A stretch of DNA of 59,397 nt from Candidatus Roseilinea mizusawaensis (GTDB lineage: Bacteria; Chloroflexota; Anaerolineae; J036; Brachytrichaceae), in assembly GCA_016841965.1 (NCBI GenBank), contig JAEANN010000025.1, positions 1 to 59,397 of the forward strand, in the 5' to 3' direction. The first letter of the stretch is position 1; each line of letters begins with the position of its first letter. Shown in pieces: positions 52,604 through 59,397 of this stretch. The notes under the pieces are model-generated. The model did not search any database and had not been told where the DNA came from. It was given only the letters and a program-made list of their open reading frames with translations. The position numbers and the translations under genes were made by a program.

Positions 52604-53698
52604 ATGTCACACAAGTATGTAGCAGCCGTCCTGGCGGTTACTGTTGCCGTGATTGGGTTGATGCCAGCCCAGAGCGGCCTGGCCGCGCCCAGCGCCGCCT
52701 CAGGCGCCGCCTCAGGCGCCGCCTCAGGCGCCGCCTCAGGCGCCGCTTCCGGCGTGCAACAAAGCCGGCGCATCCCATTCGAGCTGGGCGGCCACATCAA
52801 GAGCCTCGACTACCTCGGCCCGATGCGCGACATCGGCATGACATGGGCCAAAATCCAGATCGTCATGCCAGACGACAGCGTGCCTGACCTGTCTGCAATG
52901 ATTCAGGCTGTGCATGGGGCCGGCCTGAAATTATTGGTCGGGGCAGTGGGCAACCGCGCGCGCGCCGCAGACAGGGCCTATCACCGCGTGTTCGCCCGCC
53001 AACTGGCCGCCCTGGCCCGCCAACGCGTAGACGCCATCGAAGTCTGGAATGAACCCAACCTGGATCGCGAATACGGCTATGGCAAGGTGGACCCGGCCAA
53101 CTACACCAACATGCTGCGCGAAGCCTACCGCGCTATCAAAGCGGCACGGCGCAGCACGCTTGTGATTGGCGGCGGCCTCGCGCCCACGGGCGCTTTTGGC
53201 GGCGGCTGCACGGCCAATGGCTGCGACGACGATTTCTTCCTGTCCCGGCTTGCCAGACTGGGGGCAGCGCGTTACATGGATTGCATGGGCGCGCACCACA
53301 ACGCCGGCATGATTGGCCCAGATCAGACAGATAACGCACCCGTAGGCAAACCCGATCACCATTCGTGGTATTTTTGGGGCACATTGAACGTCACGCACGA
53401 TGCGTTCCGCGGCCGGCTGCCGGTGTGCTGGACCGAACTGGGCTATGTCACCGGTGAGGGTATCGGGGCGCTGCCGGGTGGCTTTTCATGGGCCAGTGCC
53501 ACAACCCTGGACAATCAGGCGCAATGGCTGGCGCGGGCCGTGGAACTTTCGCGCGACAGCCGCAAAGTCCGCCTGATGATCATCTGGAACATCGACTCTC
53601 GGCAGTGGGACGAAGACCCTCAAGCCGGCTACTCCATTTTCCGGCCCAATGGCGAGTGCCGGGCGTGCGAGACAATCAAATCCGTCATGGGCCGATAA
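52604..53698 (+). CDS. Secreted glycoside hydrolase-like TIM-barrel protein (clan A-like)
   Basis: The 364-residue protein has a signal peptide (VAAVLAVTVAVIGLMPAQSGLAA), an ASG-repeat linker, and a barrel domain with probable catalytic Glu residues in EVWNEPNLDREY (acid/base, Asn-Glu-Pro) and in VCWTELGYV (nucleophile), the clan A layout. Cys pairs (GGGCTANGC; MDCMGAHH; NGECRAC) suggest disulfides outside the cell. AAAGGAGG precedes the ATG. The next gene is a paralogue with added SH3b domains. It may cut cell-surface or environmental polysaccharide; no specific family number is certain. Confidence 0.78.
   Translation: MSHKYVAAVLAVTVAVIGLMPAQSGLAAPSAASGAASGAASGAASGAASGVQQSRRIPFELGGHIKSLDYLGPMRDIGMTWAKIQIVMPDDSVPDLSAMIQAVHGAGLKLLVGAVGNRARAADRAYHRVFARQLAALARQRVDAIEVWNEPNLDREYGYGKVDPANYTNMLREAYRAIKAARRSTLVIGGGLAPTGAFGGGCTANGCDDDFFLSRLARLGAARYMDCMGAHHNAGMIGPDQTDNAPVGKPDHHSWYFWGTLNVTHDAFRGRLPVCWTELGYVTGEGIGALPGGFSWASATTLDNQAQWLARAVELSRDSRKVRLMIIWNIDSRQWDEDPQAGYSIFRPNGECRACETIKSVMGR
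52694..52753. repeat. 12-bp tandem repeat, five copies, coding for an Ala-Ser-Gly linker
   Basis: GCCGCCTCAGGC occurs four times exactly and once with two changes, in frame after the signal peptide. It encodes AASG units, and copy changes would alter linker length without frameshift. Confidence 0.92.
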
Positions 53699-53768
53699 AT
53701 TTTCGGGCCGGCCTGTGATAGCAATAAACACATTTGGTTTGACGTTAAGGAGCTATCGAGCAAAAACT

Positions 53769-55289
53769 ATGAAGATCAAGATGTTAAGACTTAGCCTGGC
53801 AGGCGCTACGTTGGCAGCCATGCTTGCTCAAGCGCCTCTTGGGTCGGCGGCGCAAGCCACGACGGTGCGCGCGTCGGCCATGAGCCAACAGGCCGAGGTA
53901 ACCGTTGTAGTGGCCGCGCTAAACGTGCGCGCTGCGCCCAGCCTGAGCGGGCAAATTGTGGGCCGGCTGAGCGGCGGCAGCAAAGTGACGCCGCTGGGCA
54001 AGTCAGCCGATGGCGCGTGGTGGAAGATCACCTACAACGGCGCCGAGGCGTACATCTACGCCCAGTACGCCGTTGCCGGCGGCACCTACTCGCCTGGGGC
54101 AGCCGGCCCTGCATCTGCGAGTGGGACGGCCAGCGTCATCTCCGATTTCCTGAATGTGCGCAGCGGGCCGGGATTGGGTAATCCGATTGTGGGTAGACTG
54201 AACGGCGGCCAGACGGTGACCGTGCTGGGACGCTCTGGCGACGGGGGGTGGCTGAAGATCAGCTACAACGGCAGCGAAGCGTGGGTATATGCAGCCTACA
54301 CCTCCAGCGGCGGGGCGGCAGCGGCGCCGGCTCCTGCAGCAGCGCCGGCCCCCGGCCGATTCAGCGGCTTCGAGTTGGGCGCGCATATCAAAGGCACCGA
54401 ATACCTCGGCCAGATGCGCGACATTGGCATGACCTGGGTCAAATATCAGGTTGTCATGCCCGGCGGCGCGCCAGACCTGAGCGGCATCATCGGCGCCGTG
54501 CATGGGGCCGGCATGAAAATCCTTATCGGCGCAGTGGGTGACCGCGCGCGGGCCTCCGACCCAAACTATCACAACGAGTTTGCCGGCCATCTGGCAGCCA
54601 TCGCTCAGCAAGGGGCCGACGCAATCGAAGTATGGAACGAACCCAATCTGGACCGCGAGTATGGCGGCAGCGGCAACGGCCAGGTCAACCCCGAAAACTA
54701 CGCCAACATGTTGCGCGCCGCCTATGGGGCGATCAAGTCTGTCAACCCCAATACGCTCGTGATCAGCGGCGCGCCGGCCCCAACCGGCTATCGCGGCGGC
54801 GGATGCGACAATGTCATCTGCGACGATCAACCCTTCCTGCAACGGCTGGCCGCCACCGGCGCCGCTCAGTGGATGGACTGCATCGGCGCGCACCACAACG
54901 GCAGCCCTAATCCGCCTGATCTGCGCAGCGGCGGACCAACCGGCGACCATCCTTCATGGTACTTCTGGGGCACGCTCGATGTGACCTACAACGCGTTCCG
55001 AGGGCAACGCCCGGTGTGCTGGACCGAGCTGGGCTACGTGACCGGCGAAGGGATCGGCCCATTGCCGGGCGGATTTGCCTGGGGCAGCAACATCACCCTG
55101 CAAAACCAGGCCGACTGGCTGGCCCGCGCCGCACAGCTTTCGCGCGATAGCGGCAAAGTGCGCATCATGATTATCTGGAATGCCGACTTCCGGCAGTGGG
55201 ACGAGGATCCTCAAGCCGGCTACTCCATCTTCCGCCCGAACGGCGAATGCCGCGCCTGTGGCACCCTGCGCGCAGTGATGGGCCGCTAA
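53769..55289 (+). CDS. Secreted protein with two SH3b domains and a glycoside hydrolase-like TIM barrel
   Basis: The 506-residue protein has a signal peptide (about 1-30) and two bacterial SH3 domains. Each has an ALNVRAAPSLSGQIVGRL- or FLNVRSGPGLGNPIVGRL-type core and WWKITYNG- or WLKISYNG-type end (about 47-110 and 123-187). After an Ala/Pro linker comes a barrel (about 197-506) very similar to the preceding gene product, with EVWNEPNLDREYG and VCWTELGYV as probable catalytic sites. SH3b domains usually hold secreted enzymes on the cell wall. It clearly arose by tandem duplication plus domain gain or loss. TAAGGAGC lies upstream of the ATG. Confidence 0.82.
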   Translation: MKIKMLRLSLAGATLAAMLAQAPLGSAAQATTVRASAMSQQAEVTVVVAALNVRAAPSLSGQIVGRLSGGSKVTPLGKSADGAWWKITYNGAEAYIYAQYAVAGGTYSPGAAGPASASGTASVISDFLNVRSGPGLGNPIVGRLNGGQTVTVLGRSGDGGWLKISYNGSEAWVYAAYTSSGGAAAAPAPAAAPAPGRFSGFELGAHIKGTEYLGQMRDIGMTWVKYQVVMPGGAPDLSGIIGAVHGAGMKILIGAVGDRARASDPNYHNEFAGHLAAIAQQGADAIEVWNEPNLDREYGGSGNGQVNPENYANMLRAAYGAIKSVNPNTLVISGAPAPTGYRGGGCDNVICDDQPFLQRLAATGAAQWMDCIGAHHNGSPNPPDLRSGGPTGDHPSWYFWGTLDVTYNAFRGQRPVCWTELGYVTGEGIGPLPGGFAWGSNITLQNQADWLARAAQLSRDSGKVRIMIIWNADFRQWDEDPQAGYSIFRPNGECRACGTLRAVMGR

Positions 55290-55450
55290 GGATTTTGGAT
55301 TCGGGATTTTAGATTTGGGATTGCGGATTGAGCGAATTGACGATTGTGCAAGCAACGGTTGAGGATTGAGGATTGACTGTTGAGCTTCAATCGGAAGTCC
55401 AAAATCGCATGGTGTCGAAAATCCAAAATCCCAAATCAAAAACCAGAAAT
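55290..55450. repeat. AT-rich repeat segment with inverted GATTTTGGATT-type motifs
   Basis: The left part (55291-55324) has GGATTTTGGATT, GGGATTTTAGATTTGGGATT-like strings. The right part (55417-55445) holds their complements (AATCCAAAATCCCAAATC), so the ends can pair. Between them lie short direct repeats such as GAGGATTGAGGATTGA. The base composition is unlike the rest of the window. AATTGACGATTGTGCAA at 55335-55351 differs by one base from 33389-33405. Confidence 0.6.
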
Positions 55451-55454
55451 TGAG

Positions 55455-57311
55455 ATGTGCGGGATTATCGGCTACATTGGCCCGCGTGAGGCGGCGCCCA
55501 TCATCTTGAATGGGCTGCGCCGGCTGGAGTATCGCGGCTACGATTCGGCAGGCATTGCCGTGCTGGGCGCCGGCGGCATCAGCATTCAACGCGCAATCGG
55601 CAAGCTGTCCAATCTGGAGGCGCAGATCCAGCCCGCAATGGGCAACCCGGCATCGCCCGTGCAAACCGGCATCGGCCACACCCGCTGGGCTACGCACGGC
55701 GCGCCCAGCGAACGCAACGCCCACCCGCACGTGAGCGCCGACGGCAACGTGGCCGTCGTGCATAACGGCATCGTCGAAAACTTCGCCGAGCTGCGGCGCG
55801 AGTTACAGGCAGAGGGTGTCGTCTTTCACAGCGATACCGACACCGAGACGATCGTTCATCTGGTGGATCGGTATCTGCGCGCCGGCCAGACCTTCGAACA
55901 GGCCGCCCACGCTGCAATCGCCCAACTGCGCGGCGCCCAGGCTATTGTGCTCATGTCTGCGCAAGAGCCGGGCACACTGATCGCCGCGCGCGTCGGCAAC
56001 GCTGGCGGCGTATCGATTGGCCTGGGCAACGCAGATGGCGAGATGTTTGTGGCCTCTGATATTCCCGGCATCTTGGAACACACCCGGCGCATCATCTTCC
56101 TGGACAGCCACGACGTTGCCGTCGTCAGACCCGGCCAGGTGCAGATTCGCCGACTGAACGGGGAACCTGTGAACCGGACGCCCCAGATCATTGCATGGGA
56201 CCCGGTATCTGCCGAAAAGGGCGAATACCGGCATTTCATGCAAAAAGAGATTTACGAACAGGCGCGCGCCATCACCGACACCCTGCGCGGCCGCGTGGAC
56301 TTTGAAACCGGCGCGGTCACGCTGGAAGATCTGTCCTTGTCACCGCAGGAGGCCAATCGCCTGCAACGTGTGTACACGGTGGCCTGTGGCACATCCGCGC
56401 ATTCGGGGCTGATCGGCAAATTCCTGATCGAGAGGCTGGCGCGCATCTCCGTCGAGGTGGACTATGGCTCTGAGTTCCGCTACCGCGACCCCATGATCGG
56501 CGCGCACTGCGCCGCGCTGGGCATTACCCAGTCTGGCGAAACCGCCGACACGCTGGCCGCCATGCAGGAAGCGCGCCAGAAGGGCGCGCTTGTTTGGAGC
56601 ATCGTCAACGCCATTGGCTCACAGGCGCAACGCACGTCCGATGGGCACATCCTGATGCGCGCCGGCCCGGAGATCGGCGTGGCCAGCACCAAAGCCTTTA
56701 CCACTTCAGTGGTTGATCAATATTTGCTGGCGTGCTATCTGGGCCGGCAACGATTCGCTGATTCAACAGCCGGCGCGGCCCACGCCCACGACCTGGCCTG
56801 CCTGCCCAGCCTGGTCAGCCGCGTCCTGGAGCCAAACCCGCTCTACGACGACCTGGCGAATCTCTTCCACCATTGCGAGCATTTCCTGTACCTGGGCCGA
56901 GGCATCAATTATCCGGTTGCGCTCGAAGGCGCGCTGAAACTGAAAGAGATCTCGTATATCCACGCCGAGGGCTACCCGGCCGGCGAGATGAAGCACGGGC
57001 CAATCGCCCTGATCGACGAGCAGATGCCGGTGGTGTGCATCGCTGTGCAAGACGTGGTGTACGACAAAATGATCTCGCAGATCGAGCAGGTCAAGGCGCG
57101 CAATGGGATTGTCATCGCCGTAGCCACAGAAGGCGACACGCTTATCCCCGGCAAAGCCGATTACGTGCTGTGGGTTCCCGACGCCCCTGCCCTGCTCACA
57201 CCCGTGTTGACCGCCATCCCGTTGCAACGCCTGGCCTATCACCTCGCCATCCGGCGTGGGTGCGACGTGGATCAACCGCGCAACCTGGCCAAGAGCGTCA
57301 CCGTCGAATGA
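55455..57311 (+). CDS. glmS: Glutamine:fructose-6-phosphate aminotransferase (glucosamine-6-phosphate synthase)
   Basis: The 618-residue protein starts MCGIIGYIG, so Cys2 can serve as the N-terminal nucleophile after Met removal; this fixes the start. The glutaminase half (LEYRGYDSAGIAVL; IGHTRWATHGAP) is followed by two SIS sugar-isomerase domains (VACGTSAHSG; GITQSGETADTLAAMQEA; GRGINYPVALEGALKLKEI) and the usual C-terminal LAKSVTVE. It makes glucosamine-6-phosphate for peptidoglycan and other amino-sugar polymers. Upstream DNA is an AT-rich repeat segment and does not show the glmS ribozyme core. The following glycosyltransferase gene is close, so they may share a transcript. Confidence 0.96.
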   Translation: MCGIIGYIGPREAAPIILNGLRRLEYRGYDSAGIAVLGAGGISIQRAIGKLSNLEAQIQPAMGNPASPVQTGIGHTRWATHGAPSERNAHPHVSADGNVAVVHNGIVENFAELRRELQAEGVVFHSDTDTETIVHLVDRYLRAGQTFEQAAHAAIAQLRGAQAIVLMSAQEPGTLIAARVGNAGGVSIGLGNADGEMFVASDIPGILEHTRRIIFLDSHDVAVVRPGQVQIRRLNGEPVNRTPQIIAWDPVSAEKGEYRHFMQKEIYEQARAITDTLRGRVDFETGAVTLEDLSLSPQEANRLQRVYTVACGTSAHSGLIGKFLIERLARISVEVDYGSEFRYRDPMIGAHCAALGITQSGETADTLAAMQEARQKGALVWSIVNAIGSQAQRTSDGHILMRAGPEIGVASTKAFTTSVVDQYLLACYLGRQRFADSTAGAAHAHDLACLPSLVSRVLEPNPLYDDLANLFHHCEHFLYLGRGINYPVALEGALKLKEISYIHAEGYPAGEMKHGPIALIDEQMPVVCIAVQDVVYDKMISQIEQVKARNGIVIAVATEGDTLIPGKADYVLWVPDAPALLTPVLTAIPLQRLAYHLAIRRGCDVDQPRNLAKSVTVE

Positions 57312-57315
57312 CCCG

Positions 57316-58536
57316 TTGAACATCATCTGGCTGGCCCCATTTGCCTATGCGCCCAAAGCGACGGTGAGCGCGCGCATGATGCCGATGGCAGCCGCGCTAT
57401 GCCGGCGGGGGCACAACGTCATCATACTCATCCCACCCTACGACAACCCGGCGGACAGCGGCCAACAGTGGGAGCGCGACGGCGTTCGTGTCGTGAACAT
57501 GCGCTTGCCGCGCATCGCAGGCGGCAGTTACACCATTCTGTCGCTGGCCTGGCAACTGGCCCGCAGCGCGCGCCGGCTCCAGCCGGATGTGCTGCACGTC
57601 TTCAAGCCGGTCGGCCCCGGCGCACTGGCGATGGCGCTGCTGCGGCGCTGGATGCCGCACATCCCGATCTTGCTGGACAACGACGACTGGGAAGGGGCCG
57701 GCGGGTGGCTCGACGTCAATCCTTACTCAGCGCTGCAAAAGCGGGTGCTGGCGTGGCAGGAGCGGTGGTGTCTGCAACAGGCGCGCGCCGTCACCTGCGC
57801 CAGCCATGTGTTGATGACGCGCACACGCCTGCTGGCCGGCGACAAGCCGATGGCGCTGCTGCCCAATGGCCCCGACAACACACTGCGCGAAGTCGTGGCG
57901 CAGGCCGAATTGCGCCGCGACGCCCTGCGAGACGCTTTTGGATGGCGCAACGCGCGCGTGCTGATCTACGCCGGCACCGTGCCGCTCAACCACGATCTGG
58001 ACATTGCCGTGCGCGCCATTGCTGCCATCCGCGCCGGTATCCCCAATCTAAAGTGGGTCATCATTGCCACAGGCGACGGCCTGCCCTCGCTTCGGGCGGC
58101 CATTCAACAGGCCGGGCTGGAGCCGTTTGTCGAGCATCATGGCTTCATGCCGCACGACCACCTGGTAGAGCGATTGGTGGCCGCCGATATCGCGCTCTAT
58201 CCGTACCGCGACAGCAACATCAACCAGGCCAAGTGCTCTGGCAAAGTGATCGACTACATGGCCTGCGGCAAGGCGATGGTGGTGAGCGATGTGGGCATGA
58301 ACCGGCACTATCTTCAAGATGGCATCAGCGGTCTGTTAACGCCGCCGGGGAATGCCGAGGCGTTTGCAGTAGCGCTGACGCGCCTGGCGCATGATCCGCT
58401 TTGGGCAGACAGCTTGGGGCGCGCAGCACAGGGCCGGCTGTGGGAGCGCTTCGGGTGGGATGGCCGGGTTGCTACGCTGGAAACGCTCTATCGAGCGGCT
58501 AGGCAGGAGGCGAGCGCGTTGCCTTCGGGCCGGTAG
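57316..58536 (+). CDS. Glycosyltransferase family 4 (GT-B) protein
   Basis: The protein of about 406 residues has the GT-B layout: an N-terminal Rossmann part opening NIIWLAPFAYAPKATVSARM, the central VLIYAGTVPLNHDLDIAVRA segment and the donor-binding end SGKVIDYMACGKAMVVSDVG. Family members move a nucleotide-linked sugar to a lipid or polysaccharide acceptor. The start is uncertain: a TTG at 57316 lies 4 nt after the glmS stop, whereas an in-frame ATG at 57256 would overlap glmS by 56 nt. Placement behind glmS suggests amino-sugar polymer synthesis (inference). Confidence 0.88.
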   Translation: MNIIWLAPFAYAPKATVSARMMPMAAALCRRGHNVIILIPPYDNPADSGQQWERDGVRVVNMRLPRIAGGSYTILSLAWQLARSARRLQPDVLHVFKPVGPGALAMALLRRWMPHIPILLDNDDWEGAGGWLDVNPYSALQKRVLAWQERWCLQQARAVTCASHVLMTRTRLLAGDKPMALLPNGPDNTLREVVAQAELRRDALRDAFGWRNARVLIYAGTVPLNHDLDIAVRAIAAIRAGIPNLKWVIIATGDGLPSLRAAIQQAGLEPFVEHHGFMPHDHLVERLVAADIALYPYRDSNINQAKCSGKVIDYMACGKAMVVSDVGMNRHYLQDGISGLLTPPGNAEAFAVALTRLAHDPLWADSLGRAAQGRLWERFGWDGRVATLETLYRAARQEASALPSGR

Positions 58537-58705
58537 CCGGAACCGAGTGATTCATCAGGCACAGTCCGCTGCCATAGAGCAGACGCGCCCTGCGCTGGTA
58601 TTCGTCTGGGATGACCTGTATCCCACATTCCGCACCTTCCTCACTTTAGTAGGTAATATCGCCCAGACCTTGCTCAGTTGAAAACCTTCAGACACAAGGA
58701 CATGC

Positions 58706-59397
58706 TCAGCGATGAGCGTTGTAAACGAGGGGCTTGACGCGGCTTTCACGGTTTTGACAGGCCGGCTCTTAACCGAGCGAACCGCACCACCAAATTTGCG
58801 TTTGATGACCGAGTTGACGGTTTCGTTCCTCCAACGCTGACCGAACAAGCCGTCCAGACGCCCATGCGCGACCAAATCAGCCCGCGCCTGGCGTTTCGGC
58901 CAGTGTCACCCAAACCGGATGACCGCTTTTGTCACGTTTGCCATACCGCCCTGCGCGCCGCTTGAGCGTGGACCAGTGCGGCGCGTCGTTGCTCGATCCG
59001 ACGCCATGCGCCACGGCCAGGATCATCTGGCTGCTGACACCGACAGCATACGCGCCTTTCAGCCAGCGTTTGAACGGCTTGCCGCGGCGGGTCTGAAAGT
59101 AGGCACTGCCATGGGTCGGATGAAAGAGGGTCTAGTCGAGCCTGATCGCGTCTTCCTGAACCAAACCGCCGTTATCCAGGGTGCTCAACAGCGCCTCGTT
59201 CATCTTGTCCAAGTGACTGGCTCGCAAGCGGTGATACATCCGGTTGAGCGTGCTGTAGTCCGGCACGCCGGTCAGCTCCAAGGCGTCGCGGAGTTCCCGG
59301 CTCATCAACAGCAACTCTTCAAAGTCGCGGTAGCTCATCTTGAAGTAGAAGCTCAGCAGCACGCACGCCGCCAACTGCGGCAGGGTGAACTTCTTCG
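58706..59397 (-). pseudogene. Decayed IS4/IS5-like DDE transposase (partial, stop codon and frameshifts)
   Basis: Reading from the window edge leftward, the N-terminal part (CVLLSFYFKMSYRDFEELLL; TGVPDYSTLNRMYHRLR) is intact to DAIRLD, where a TAG codon at 59132-59134 stops the frame. The same frame continues with TLFHPTHGSAYFQTRRGKPF and KGAYAVGVSSQM to about 58885, after which the homologous reading moves to another frame (GQRWRNETVNSVIKRKFGGA). A last shift gives ESRVKPLVYNAHR and a stop at 58706. These are the usual parts of a DDE transposase of the IS4/IS5 type, but at least one nonsense change and two frameshifts make this copy inactive. The start lies beyond the window. Confidence 0.82.

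Noticed and set aside
55290-55454. glmS ribozyme/riboswitch upstream of glmS
   Set aside because: The region is an AT-rich repeat with paired ends and does not show the conserved ribozyme core.
58555-58875. Separate 106-codon minus-strand gene
   Set aside because: Its sequence is the out-of-frame end of the decayed transposase plus flanking DNA.

Overview
This is high-GC DNA packed with genes on both strands. It most likely comes from a member of the Chloroflexota (Anaerolineae-like). The reasons are the large set of lipoprotein solute-binding proteins and oligosaccharide-handling genes, a MoxR/DUF58/DUF4129 operon, a GTP-type PEP carboxykinase, lipid-linked sugar transport genes without recognisable LPS genes, short or absent mRNA leaders, and extreme frequency of the hexamer GCCGGC. 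No rRNA or other marker is present, so the phylum is an inference.

Layout. 1-5.9 kb is sugar and sugar-acid uptake and catabolism: the end of a rhamnose-type binding protein with a clear terminator, then a leftward dppA-B-C-like transporter (no ATPase genes in view) with an enolase-superfamily dehydratase, divergent from a KDPG-type aldolase. 6-9.2 kb holds a lipoprotein, a selenocysteine tRNA (selC) and a secreted BNR-repeat protein. 9.2-14.7 kb is the most unusual block: a CsoR-type metal repressor; a sensor kinase with a His/Asp/Glu-rich extracytoplasmic stretch and its response regulator; and, divergently, a PepSY protein with a His/Asp/Glu-rich tail, a small membrane protein, an ApbE-type FMN transferase and a ferric-reductase-like haem membrane protein. 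The divergent spacer carries 11-bp-period direct repeats placed over the likely -35 regions. 14.8-18.7 kb is a second two-component system with a secreted triple-PDZ protein between regulator and kinase. 19.7-22.5 kb is an NMT1/SsuA-type ABC transporter. 23.4-28.5 kb holds a hydrolase, a GH78 alpha-L-rhamnosidase and an aldo/keto reductase. 29.5-34 kb is a DUF4129/MoxR/DUF58 operon.

34-44.3 kb is mixed: a GNAT-glyoxalase fusion, a CBM9-like protein, a PhyH-like oxygenase, ruvB divergent from a NYN nuclease gene, PEP carboxykinase, an RDD protein, S-adenosylhomocysteinase with a PfkB (probably adenosine) kinase, and a response-regulator-like protein with a degenerate receiver. 44.4-48.7 kb is a single 1410-residue fusion of a YfhO-type GT-C membrane protein with a Wzx/MOP flippase. 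48.7-52.5 kb holds a degenerate M24 protein, an aldo/keto reductase, a UbiX-like prenyltransferase and a PNPOx-fold protein. 52.6-58.5 kb holds two paralogous secreted clan-A-like glycoside hydrolases, glmS and a GT4 glycosyltransferase. The window ends in a decayed IS transposase with a stop codon and frameshifts.

The strongest candidates for new biology are the metal/flavin/haem block at 9.2-14.7 kb with its regulatory repeats, the glycosyltransferase-flippase fusion, and a set of genes whose only start signal is a TANNNT hexamer 6-9 nt before the ATG (leaderless translation). Gene starts were chosen by ribosome-binding site, by a close -10-like hexamer or by family length; all functional calls are from reading the sequence, with no database search.
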